Assembly (NCBI GenBank): GCA_019635795.1
Contig: JAHBYV010000007.1
Location: 98,723 to 162,722 of the forward strand
From: Rhizobiaceae bacterium
GTDB lineage: Bacteria > Pseudomonadota > Alphaproteobacteria > Rhizobiales > Rhizobiaceae
Direction of reading: 5' to 3'
Length of the DNA: 64,000 bases
Shown here: positions 36,714-44,855 of the stretch, one piece after another
Numbering within the stretch: the stretch's first letter is position 1
Layout: the number at the start of each line of letters is the position of its first letter
Notes under the pieces: model-generated
Databases searched by the model: none
What the model was told of the DNA's origin: nothing
The model's input: only the letters and a program-made list of their open reading frames with translations
Program-made: the position numbers and the translations under genes

Positions 36714-37981
36714 TATTGCGGCTCCCTTGCCATAACCAGGCAGGTATTCTGGCCACCAAAGCCGAACGAATTTGAAAGCACGGTTGCAACATCTGCCTCG
36801 CGCTTCACATTCGGCACAACATCCAGTTCGATTGCGGGGTCTGGATGGTCATAATTGATGGTTGGAGGGATTACCCCTTCGCGCATGGTGAGCAGAGAAA
36901 ATGCTGCTTCAATCGCGCCAGCCGCTGATAGCGTGTGGCCGATCATGGACTTGTTCGAAGAAACGGGAATATTGCGAATGCGCTCGCCAAAGACTGTTGA
37001 TAGGGACAAATGCTCCATTTTGTCGTTCTCAGGCGTCGAGGTGCCGTGCGCATTGACATATGCAATGCCGGTTTCGCCCAGACCTGCGTCGGCAATAGCC
37101 GCGCGCACTGCCGCAATTGCGGGCGATCCGTCCGGCTTGGAACGCGTGCGGTGGAAATCGTCGGCGCGCTCTCCGCACCCTGTAACCAGGCCAATGATCG
37201 TTGCACCGCGCGCAATAGCGGCATCAAGCGACTCAAGGACGAGAGCAGCAGAACCTTCAGCCAGAACAAAGCCGTCGCGGTCTTTGGAAAATGGCTTTGA
37301 TGCCTTTTCAGGGTTATCGTTGGTCGAAAGGGCAGAGAGCAAGGAAAAGCGGATCAATGCTTCCGCTGTTGCGGAACCGTCGGCCCCAATAGATAGCGCG
37401 CGGTCGCATTCACCTCGACGGATTGCTTCAACGCCAAGCTGGATTGCCGTCGCACCGGATGCGCAAGCCGTTGAAAGCGTAATTGGCAGTCCGCGCGTAC
37501 CGAACTTATCGGCGAGACGGTCAGCAATAGAGCCGAACTGGGCCGATTCAAACATTTCCAGAGTCTGCAACTCGGATGCCGCCTGCGCTATCCGTTGTGC
37601 AGCGGTTTCGCCTTTGCCGACTTTGTAAAGATCGAAGCGGTCGCGCCAATCGAGTTCCACCGGGGGTGAGGCGAGGAAGAGGGGGCCGCCAAAATCGTCG
37701 ATGCTAAGCCCGGATTCGCCAATCGCTTCCTCGGCGGCGGTCGCTGCAAGCTCAAAGGTTAGCGGGCTGGCGCCTTTGGTGCTTGATGGAAGGAAATCCA
37801 CCATTCCCGAAATCTTTGTGTTGAGGTGTTCAACCGGAAACCGCGTGATGCGATGTATACCCGACCTGCCGGACGTGAGCGCCGCCCAGTTGTCCTGCTT
37901 GCCGACACCGAGAGAGGTGACAATTCCGATTCCCGTGACGGCAACCAGCGGCCTGCCGAGATGATCTGTGGTTCTGGCCAT
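36713..37981 (-). CDS. fabF1XL: Beta-ketoacyl-ACP synthase, active (FabF1XL)
   Basis: 422 residues. KAS II fold with an intact triad: Cys173 in 'STACASGA', His in 'VNAHGTSTPEND', and 'SSNKSMIGHTLSAAGAIEA'. It extends the acyl chain carried on AcpXL. It lies 7 bp after the FabF2 stop and overlaps the dehydrogenase start by one base. Probably forms a pair with the Cys-less FabF2. Confidence 0.9.
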   Translation of the reverse strand: MARTTDHLGRPLVAVTGIGIVTSLGVGKQDNWAALTSGRSGIHRITRFPVEHLNTKISGMVDFLPSSTKGASPLTFELAATAAEEAIGESGLSIDDFGGPLFLASPPVELDWRDRFDLYKVGKGETAAQRIAQAASELQTLEMFESAQFGSIADRLADKFGTRGLPITLSTACASGATAIQLGVEAIRRGECDRALSIGADGSATAEALIRFSLLSALSTNDNPEKASKPFSKDRDGFVLAEGSAALVLESLDAAIARGATIIGLVTGCGERADDFHRTRSKPDGSPAIAAVRAAIADAGLGETGIAYVNAHGTSTPENDKMEHLSLSTVFGERIRNIPVSSNKSMIGHTLSAAGAIEAAFSLLTMREGVIPPTINYDHPDPAIELDVVPNVKREADVATVLSNSFGFGGQNTCLVMAREPQ

Positions 37982-37988
37982 GTTTCAC

Positions 37989-39176
37989 CTATGCCTTGCC
38001 GAGGAGGGCCATGCCTTCGAACACGTGATAGCCGACGGTCGTTGCCAGCACGCTTTCAGGAGCGCCGTCCACTGGTCGTTCCGCCTGCGGATCGAAGGGC
38101 GGGTATGCAGCGCCATTATGAATGGCAAGCGCTGCCAGAGCCACTGCAAAGGGAAACTGGGCTTCTTTCAGGTGGCCGGTGCGCGTGGCAAATGCTCGTG
38201 GGGCAAGTGCTCGATCCCGATCGTAGAGGCCATGTTCGGCGCCTGTCGCAACATGCGCGCCAGATGCACCGGAGAGGACAAGGGTCTCCGCCGCCGGGCG
38301 CTGAACCTTCTCTGCCATGCGTTCAAGCTCTGCCTCAAACGCACCGTCACGTCGCTTGATGCGGTCTGAGACAATGGCGTCGATCTTCGCGTAGGCCTTG
38401 CGTCCGCGCTTCTCAGCATGATCGCGAGATTCCAGAACCAGGAATGCGCCGCCGGAGCCGGAGACCAGTCCGCCGCCATCCGCGCCTTGCCTTTGCCAGA
38501 GAGGTTGCCACGCGCCGCGATGCAGAAAGGCACCGAGTTCATAACCAAGCAGCATGTCGGGGTGTTCGGTTTCAAAGGCTCCGCCAACGAGAATATGCTC
38601 GGACTGGCCAGAGCGGATACGCGCCGCGGCAGTTTCGATAGCGGCTATGCCCGCACCTTCCTCACCCATAAATGTTCGCGATGAGCCGGTGACCTTGTGA
38701 ACGATCGAGATGTTGCCAGCCAAAAGATTGGAGAGCTGCGCGAGAAACAGGGTTGGGCGCAAATCTGTTGTCAGTTTCTCATTCAGGAGAATTTCGCGGT
38801 CGTTGCGGCTGAGCGATGCTTCGAGGATGCCGGCGTCGACCGCTTCGTCGCGTTCGCCCCCGCCAGCAGCTATGACCATATCCATTGAGGCGCAAAGGGC
38901 CTCATCGTTCCTTATTCCGGCATCATCAAGCGCAAGACCGGCAGTATATGTGCCAAGCCGCTGCCACAACTCCATCTGCCGTTGGTCGCCGCGCTTTGGA
39001 ATTTGCAGGTTCCAATCGATTTCCGGCAGTGGATGGATCGTGTAGGGCGCGAAACGCTCCGAATCAATTCGGGGCGCTGCTGCGGCGTCGCTGAGCGCAC
39101 GCCAATGGGCGTCCGGGCCTTCGCCCAGACAGGAAACAAGGCCGATTCCGGTTATCAGTACGTCACGATTGCTCAT
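37989..39176 (-). CDS. fabF2XL: Ketosynthase-like protein lacking the active Cys (FabF2XL)
   Basis: 395 residues with a KAS fold ('NRDVLITGIGLVSCLGEGP', 'RTGHLKEAQFPFAVALAALAI'). Aligned with FabF1 around the active site, the Cys position is Glu173 ('GEEGAG'), and the NAHGTST His motif is not recognisable. Chain-length-factor proteins of polyketide systems show a similar loss (usually to Gln). I infer a non-condensing partner that sets chain length or decarboxylates malonyl-AcpXL. ATG 39176 is the natural start; the open frame extends nine codons upstream. Confidence 0.85.
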   Translation of the reverse strand: MSNRDVLITGIGLVSCLGEGPDAHWRALSDAAAAPRIDSERFAPYTIHPLPEIDWNLQIPKRGDQRQMELWQRLGTYTAGLALDDAGIRNDEALCASMDMVIAAGGGERDEAVDAGILEASLSRNDREILLNEKLTTDLRPTLFLAQLSNLLAGNISIVHKVTGSSRTFMGEEGAGIAAIETAAARIRSGQSEHILVGGAFETEHPDMLLGYELGAFLHRGAWQPLWQRQGADGGGLVSGSGGAFLVLESRDHAEKRGRKAYAKIDAIVSDRIKRRDGAFEAELERMAEKVQRPAAETLVLSGASGAHVATGAEHGLYDRDRALAPRAFATRTGHLKEAQFPFAVALAALAIHNGAAYPPFDPQAERPVDGAPESVLATTVGYHVFEGMALLGKA

Positions 39177-39226
39177 AGCTGGCCGTTTTGAGCGGCGTTG
39201 CACTGCGCGTCAAGCGGCAGATGCAA

Positions 39227-39511
39227 TTACGCAGCGTTCTTCGCGGCAACGAGACCGTCGATCTTGGCGCAGAGGTTCTTCATCACGAAGTAATCTTCGG
39301 TTGAAGCCTTGCCGTCATTGACGTCCTGCGTCCACTTTTCCAACGGCACCTTGATGCCGAATTCCTTGTCGATTGCGAACACAATATCGAGAAAGTCCAG
39401 GCTGTCGATGCCCAGGTCGTCGATCGTGTGCGATTCGGGCGTGATCTTCTCGATGTCGATTTCTGACGTGTCGGCGATGATCTTCGCCACTTTCTCAAAT
39501 GTCGTAGCCAC
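39227..39511 (-). CDS. acpXL: Acyl carrier protein for very-long-chain acyl group
   Basis: 94 residues, the length and sequence of AcpXL: phosphopantetheine Ser37 in '[12 protein letters not shown]', and the C-terminal extension '[17 protein letters not shown]' not found in ordinary ACPs. It carries the growing C28 chain that LpxXL transfers to lipid A. Start codon is GTG 39511 with AAGGA eight bases upstream. First gene of the cluster; the 183-bp gap to the divergent transporter should hold the promoter. Confidence 0.95.
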   Translation of the reverse strand: MATTFEKVAKIIADTSEIDIEKITPESHTIDDLGIDSLDFLDIVFAIDKEFGIKVPLEKWTQDVNDGKASTEDYFVMKNLCAKIDGLVAAKNAA

Positions 39512-39694
39512 TGCGCAATCCTTGTTTTGATGGGGCCATTCGATACAGGCGCATACGCCCGAGTCTTATATTTGATGGGCTGTCTAGTCGCTTTTGCCGT
39601 GGAAAAAAAGGGGGGAGGGGCGAACCCGTTTCACCGCGCAGCGGCCGGACTACCACTGATTGCGCAAATCGCGGTCGGCCCCTATCAATCGAGC

Positions 39695-40642
39695 ATGACT
39701 GCACTTGTCGAAACAATCCTGTTTGTTTTCAGCCTCGTTGCTCTTGGTTATGCCTGCGGGCGCAGCGGCTATCTGAAACCCGACATAGGTGAGGGGGTAT
39801 CCGCATTCGCTGTAAATGTGGCGATGCCATTGCTGCTTTTTCGAACCATGATCGGAGCAGATTTCAATGGAGCAGCGCCATGGCGTTTTTGGGGCGTCTA
39901 TTTCGCTTCCGTGATCGTTGCGTGGACGGCTGGCCATCTCATAACCACCCGGATATTCGGCCGTGACTCGCAGGCCGGTGTTGTCGGGGGTGTGTCTTCC
40001 GCCTTCTCAAATCTCGTACTGCTCGGAATACCATTCATATTGGGTGTGCTTGGCCAGCCGGGTTTTGAGGTGTTGTCTCTTCTCATTTCGATTCATCTGC
40101 CAATCATGATCATGGCTTCTATCATCATGTTTGAAGTCTTTGGCGGGTCGGATGAAGCCGTTCAACCATTGCGCATAGTGCGTACCTTCCTTCTCAAAAT
40201 GGCCGTAAATCCGCTGATTGTTGCGATTATTTTCGGTCAGATCTGGCGGGCGACCGGTTTTGCGATGCCTGCGCTTCCAATGCGGCTGGTTGATGCCCTG
40301 GCAAATACGGCAGGCCCGGTGGCACTTTTCGCAATGGGCCTCAGTCTTTGCAGATTTGGCATATCCGGTAATGTGCGGCCGGCGCTGGTCCTATCTGGCG
40401 TTAAGCTTCTGCTCATGCCTGCAGTGGCTTTATGTCTGGCGTGGCTTGTTGGTTTGTCGCCGCTGACTGCAAAGGTTGCAGTGGCTGCTGCGGCGTTACC
40501 TTCGGGCGTCAATTCTTATCTGATTGCCATTCAGTTCGGGACCGGGCAGGCTTTGGCTTCCAATCAGATGACGATCGCCACGGCGCTGGCGGCGCTGTCC
40601 ACGGCATTCTGGCTTTTGCTGGCTCAGTTCATCTTTGGTTGA
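39695..40642 (+). CDS. AEC (auxin efflux carrier) family transporter
   Basis: 315 residues, about ten membrane segments in two halves ('TILFVFSLVALGYACGRSGYL' at the start; 'ALPSGVNSYLIAIQFG' near the end, the family's conserved late motif). Members export or import malonate, other carboxylates or indole acids. ATG 39695 gives the usual N-terminus; the frame upstream is not membrane-like. It is divergent from acpXL. Substrate unknown. Confidence 0.83.
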   Translation: MTALVETILFVFSLVALGYACGRSGYLKPDIGEGVSAFAVNVAMPLLLFRTMIGADFNGAAPWRFWGVYFASVIVAWTAGHLITTRIFGRDSQAGVVGGVSSAFSNLVLLGIPFILGVLGQPGFEVLSLLISIHLPIMIMASIIMFEVFGGSDEAVQPLRIVRTFLLKMAVNPLIVAIIFGQIWRATGFAMPALPMRLVDALANTAGPVALFAMGLSLCRFGISGNVRPALVLSGVKLLLMPAVALCLAWLVGLSPLTAKVAVAAAALPSGVNSYLIAIQFGTGQALASNQMTIATALAALSTAFWLLLAQFIFG

Positions 40643-40820
40643 ATCTGCGCCAGATTATGCAACGATAGGTCCAGAGCCAATTTGCCAAGCTTCTTGATTG
40701 ATGCGTTCGGCCCCCTGCTGTAAGAGCTGCCGAGCGGAAATTCAGGGTTGTGCGGACTAAGAAGTTGTTTGCGCGCCCACGAATAGCAAGACGCCCGGCG
40801 AGGTGTGAAAGGTTTACATT

Positions 40821-42278
40821 ATGCTTCAGAAATTCAGCCAGTTTATGCGCGAGGCGAACCTTATTGGTGGCGAGTGGGTTCAGGCCGATAGCGGCGCGAC
40901 GATTGACGTGACCAACCCTGCAAATGGGCTGAAACTGGGTACAGTTCCTGCCAGTGGTGCTGCTGAAACGCGCCGGGCTATCAACGCTGCTCAGGAAGCC
41001 TTTTTAAGTTGGCGCAAGACTTCTGCGCTAGAGCGCTCAAAACTTCTGCGCAAGCTGCATGACGCAATCATGGACAATCAGGAAGCGTTGGCGCAACTCT
41101 TGACCACAGAACAGGGCAAGTCGCTGTTCGAAGCACGTGGCGAGATCGGAAGCTCGGCGGCTTATATATTGTGGTTTGCCGAAGAGGGACGTCGCACCTA
41201 TGGGGACGTTGTTCCATCACCCTGGGCAGACCGTCGCATTCTCGTGACGAAAGAACCGGTCGGTGTAATCGCTGCGATTACGCCGTGGAATTTCCCGTCC
41301 TCCATGCTTGCTCGTAAACTTGGCCCAGCTTTGGCGGCAGGATGTACGGCAGTTGTAAAGCCCGCCACCCAGACGCCATATTCTGCTCTGGCCTGGGGAG
41401 TGCTGGCAGAAGAAGTCGGTATCCCGAAAGGTGTGGTCAATATTGTCACCGGCCCTGCGGGACCAATCGGCGACGAGATTTGCTCCAATCCGCTGATAAG
41501 GAAGATTACTTTCACCGGATCCACGCCGGTGGGCAAACTGCTGATCGAAAAGTCTGCCAGCACGGTGAAGAAAGTTTCGATGGAACTAGGCGGAAACGCA
41601 CCGTTCATTATTTTTGACGATGCCGATCTTGATCGCGCGGTTGAAGGTGCAGTCACGGCGAAATTCCGCAATTCTGGCCAGACCTGCGTCTGCACAAACC
41701 GCTTTTTTGCGCAGGCAGGCATTTACGATGAGTTCGTTGCTCGCCTTGCCGAGGCAACAAAGAAGCTGAAGGTCGGGCCCGGTCTGGAAGAAGGTGTTCA
41801 GCAAGGGCCTTTGATCGACGAAAAGGCTGCCGCCAAAACCGAGGAATTTGTGGCTGACGCGAAAGCCAAGGGTGCGCGCGTGGTTACGGGCGGGAAGCGT
41901 CACGCGCTTGGCGGTTCGTTCTTTGAGCCGACTGTGATTGCCGATGCCAAGCCCGACATGATGTTCATGAAGGAAGAAATTTTTGGCCCGGTCGCGCCGG
42001 TATTCCGTTTCGAGACCGAAGAGGAAGTCGTGCGCCTGGCAAACGACACGGATTTTGGCCTTGCTTGTTACTTCTACACCGGAGACCTGGGGCGCGCTTT
42101 CCGCGTCATGGAAGGTCTGAAATATGGCATGGTTGGCGTCAATGAGGGGCTGATCACCACTCCGGAAGCTCCGTTTGGCGGGGTCAAGGAATCCGGCCTT
42201 GGCAAGGAAGGTGGACATCAGGGAATCGAGGACTATCTCGATACCAAATATGTCTGCCTCGGCGGCCTTGGCTTTTAA
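40821..42278 (+). CDS. gabD: NAD(P)-dependent succinate-semialdehyde dehydrogenase
   Basis: 485 residues. ALDH fold with 'ITPWNFPSSMLARKLGPALAAGCT', catalytic Glu in 'MELGGNAPFI', catalytic Cys in 'NSGQTCVCTNR', and the GabD-like end 'ESGLGKEGGHQGIEDYLDTKYVC'. It oxidises succinate semialdehyde to succinate, finishing GABA/putrescine catabolism; the SpuC-like aminotransferase at 21450 could feed it. The two adjacent Cys (CxC) match GabD redox regulation. Confidence 0.9.
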   Translation: MLQKFSQFMREANLIGGEWVQADSGATIDVTNPANGLKLGTVPASGAAETRRAINAAQEAFLSWRKTSALERSKLLRKLHDAIMDNQEALAQLLTTEQGKSLFEARGEIGSSAAYILWFAEEGRRTYGDVVPSPWADRRILVTKEPVGVIAAITPWNFPSSMLARKLGPALAAGCTAVVKPATQTPYSALAWGVLAEEVGIPKGVVNIVTGPAGPIGDEICSNPLIRKITFTGSTPVGKLLIEKSASTVKKVSMELGGNAPFIIFDDADLDRAVEGAVTAKFRNSGQTCVCTNRFFAQAGIYDEFVARLAEATKKLKVGPGLEEGVQQGPLIDEKAAAKTEEFVADAKAKGARVVTGGKRHALGGSFFEPTVIADAKPDMMFMKEEIFGPVAPVFRFETEEEVVRLANDTDFGLACYFYTGDLGRAFRVMEGLKYGMVGVNEGLITTPEAPFGGVKESGLGKEGGHQGIEDYLDTKYVCLGGLGF

Positions 42279-42291
42279 CCGCCGCAGGGAA

Positions 42292-43332
42292 ATGGGACGA
42301 GGACGCGGAACTGTGATTTCTGGAGAACAGTTCGGCGTCACTTCCGATGGGGAAGCTGTCCAGCGCTTTCCCATTTCCGGCGGCGGACTGTCAGCCAAAA
42401 TTTTGACCTGGGGCGCGGTCGTTCAGGATTTGCGCCTTTCAGGACACGAACCCCCACTGGTGCTGGGGTTTGTCCGGTTCGAGGATTACCCTCAACATTC
42501 TCCTTATTTCGGCGCTGTTCCGGGACGCTATGCCAACCGGATTGGAAATGCCCGGTTCGTGATAGACGGCAAGACGCATCACACCGACCCCAATTTTCTC
42601 GGTAAGCATTCACTCCACGGCGGTCGTAATGGATTTGGAACGCGCAATTGGTCAGTGGCCTTGCATGGTCCGGATTTTGTGACACTCACACATCATTCCG
42701 CCGACGGCGATATGGGTTTTCCCGGCGCGCTGGATGCGAGCTGCACTTATCGGCTTAAAAACCCCGGCACGCTATCAATTGAGTTGAACGCGACCTGTAG
42801 CGAACCAACTATTTGCAACTTGACCAACCATTCCTACTTCAACCTTGACGATGGCGGGACGGGGGATACGCTCGACCATCAACTGCAGATTGGCGCAGCG
42901 GCATATCTTCCGGTCGATGATGAATTGATACCCACCGGCGTTGTGCAGCCGGTTGATGGTACGCCGTTTGATTTTACGAGAGCACGCGCCATCCGTCATA
43001 AGAATGGCGGCGCGCAGTTCGTCTATGACCACAATTTTTGCCTCGCTTCGACGCATGGCAGAATGAGACGCGCTGCAACAGCGCGCGGGGCGATCTCCGG
43101 TGTCGAGATGGAAATGTGGACTACTGAACCCGGTGTTCAATTCTATGGCGGCCACAAAATTCCGGAAATTGCGGGCCTTGGCGGGCGAGAATATGGCCCA
43201 TATTCAGGCTTTTGCCTTGAGGCGCAGGTTTGGCCAGACGCACCTAACCGCCCCTATTTTCCGAGTGCACTGCTTCGCCCCGGTGAAACATATCACCACG
43301 TGACTGAGTATAGATTTCGGATCGGAGCCTAG
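42292..43332 (+). CDS. galM: Aldose 1-epimerase
   Basis: 346 residues. Galactose mutarotase fold: 'RYANRIGNARF', 'NFLGKHSLHGG', 'LTNHSYFNL' with the catalytic His, and C-terminal 'FCLEAQVWPDAPNRP' with the catalytic Glu. It interconverts alpha and beta anomers of hexoses. ATG 42292 is 13 bp after gabD; GTG 42313 is an alternative start. Convergent with kdgK, overlapping by 4 bp. Confidence 0.87.
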   Translation: MGRGRGTVISGEQFGVTSDGEAVQRFPISGGGLSAKILTWGAVVQDLRLSGHEPPLVLGFVRFEDYPQHSPYFGAVPGRYANRIGNARFVIDGKTHHTDPNFLGKHSLHGGRNGFGTRNWSVALHGPDFVTLTHHSADGDMGFPGALDASCTYRLKNPGTLSIELNATCSEPTICNLTNHSYFNLDDGGTGDTLDHQLQIGAAAYLPVDDELIPTGVVQPVDGTPFDFTRARAIRHKNGGAQFVYDHNFCLASTHGRMRRAATARGAISGVEMEMWTTEPGVQFYGGHKIPEIAGLGGREYGPYSGFCLEAQVWPDAPNRPYFPSALLRPGETYHHVTEYRFRIGA

Positions 43333-44246
43333 CTTTCGAAAGCTGTGCGCAATGCCTCAAACGGTGCCAGCGCACCATATGTTTGAACAACCCGTGCGGC
43401 GACACGGTGAGCTCTGCGCGCTGACACCGCAGGGTCTAACCCATGAAGCCGCGCGGCGAGATATGCGCCGTTGAACGCATCGCCTGCGCCGGTCGTATCA
43501 ACAGCGCTGACGCTGATCGCGTCGATGGATGTGGTTTCCCCGTAGTGGCTCAACAGGCAAGGTTCTGCGCCGTTCTTAACGATGATTTCTGGAATGCCGA
43601 CCTGCGCAAAACGTTCTATGGTCGCCTCTTGGGAATTGTCGTCAAAAAGGTCCCGCTCGTCTGGAAAAGTTGGCAGCGCGACGTCGGTAACAGCCAGGGC
43701 CTCGCCTATGGCGTTTCGGGCGGTAAATCTGTCAGGCCAAAGGCGCTGACGATAGTTGGGGTCAAAGGCGATTCGACTACCTGAAAGGCGTGCAGTGGCA
43801 ATTGCTTCCAAAAGGGTGCGGCGATTCTGTTCATCAAGAACCGCTAGCGTGATTCCAGAAAAATAAATCATTGAGCGGTTGCGCAAGCTCTTTCCGAGGT
43901 CGTCAGGATTGTCTGCAAGCCTGCGCGCCGCGGAGTGGGAACGCCAGTATGTGAAGGAGCGCTCCGCACCTGTCAGCGTGATTGCATAGAGACCTGGGCG
44001 CGCGCCCGGTAAAATCGGACTGCTTGCTGTGCCAATTCCGGCTTCGCGCATGAAGGAAATCTGCTGCTCGGAGAATGTGTCGTCGCCAAAGGCTGTCACA
44101 AAGTCGGTTGTGGCTGTCGGATCGAGCAGGGCACGCAATGCCCAGATTGCGTTAAATGTATCGCCTGCAAATCCGAGCTTCCAATTGTCGCCAACTGTGG
44201 CAGACAATTCGATCATGCATTCGCCGATACACGCCACTGATGTCAT
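43329..44246 (-). CDS. kdgK: 2-keto-3-deoxygluconate kinase-like PfkB sugar kinase
   Basis: 305 residues. PfkB signatures: 'GFAGDTFNAIWALRAL' near the N-terminus and the catalytic 'DTTGAGDAFNGAYLAARL' (Asp base). The order and spacing resemble KdgK, which phosphorylates 2-keto-3-deoxygluconate in uronate/Entner-Doudoroff metabolism. ATG 44246 follows GGAGG. Another keto-sugar substrate cannot be excluded. Confidence 0.85.
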   Translation of the reverse strand: MTSVACIGECMIELSATVGDNWKLGFAGDTFNAIWALRALLDPTATTDFVTAFGDDTFSEQQISFMREAGIGTASSPILPGARPGLYAITLTGAERSFTYWRSHSAARRLADNPDDLGKSLRNRSMIYFSGITLAVLDEQNRRTLLEAIATARLSGSRIAFDPNYRQRLWPDRFTARNAIGEALAVTDVALPTFPDERDLFDDNSQEATIERFAQVGIPEIIVKNGAEPCLLSHYGETTSIDAISVSAVDTTGAGDAFNGAYLAARLHGLDPAVSARRAHRVAARVVQTYGALAPFEALRTAFES

Positions 44247-44264
44247 AGTTTCCTCCGCGAGCGT

Positions 44265-44711
44265 CTAGCGGTCCTTTACGGTTTCCATCGCGACGAAGGT
44301 GGAGGTCTGCGCGAGACAGGGCAAAGTGGAAATCCGTTCACCAAGCACCCTGCGATAAGATGCAATATCGCGAGTTCGCACTTTGAGAAGATAGTCGAAG
44401 CTGCCAGCAATCATATGGCACTCCTCAATTTCTGGAACAGCCTGAACTGCACGATTGAAGGCGTCCAGAGCGTCGGACCGAGTATCGGACAATTTGGCAT
44501 GAACGAACGCTATGTGACCCTCGCCGATGCGCTCCGCATCAACCACGGCTGAGTAACCACGGATGATGCCGCCCGCCTCCAGCCTCTTGACCCTCGCCTG
44601 CACGGGCGTCTTGGAGAGGCCAACCTTGGCGGACAGCTCTGCCATTGAAAGGCGCGCATTTTGCGAAAGTGCGGCAAGGATATTTCGATCGATGCGGTCC
44701 AGTTGATCCAT
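44265..44711 (-). CDS. putR: Lrp/AsnC-family regulator of proline use
   Basis: 148 residues. HTH (about 6-55: 'DRNILAALSQNARLSMAELSAKVGLSKTPVQARVKRL') plus the RAM effector domain ('ECHMIAGSFDYLLKVRTRDIASY'). Lrp-type PutR activators that respond to proline are normally divergent from putA in alphaproteobacteria, as here. The start is 144 bp from putA. Confidence 0.9.
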   Translation of the reverse strand: MDQLDRIDRNILAALSQNARLSMAELSAKVGLSKTPVQARVKRLEAGGIIRGYSAVVDAERIGEGHIAFVHAKLSDTRSDALDAFNRAVQAVPEIEECHMIAGSFDYLLKVRTRDIASYRRVLGERISTLPCLAQTSTFVAMETVKDR

Positions 44712-44855
44712 TTGGTCTGTCTGTCCAGATGATTAGGTGTATTTTGACGATATAACTTAGGTCAAATGGACTGAAGAATCTACATATTTGGAACAGCTAA
44801 AAAGCTGACCGTATGGTACAGAATGCAAAAATCAGCTTCACTAGGGAGCGAGTAT
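44712..44855. promoter_or_regulatory. Divergent putR-putA control region
   Basis: This 144-bp AT-rich gap separates the two divergent starts and must hold both promoters and the Lrp-type binding sites. No site is unambiguous by eye. Confidence 0.5.

Noticed and set aside
39603-39620. A/G-rich run (AAAAAAAGGGGGGAGGGG) upstream of the AEC transporter
   Set aside because: Not followed by a start codon at RBS distance and too short for a repeat element.
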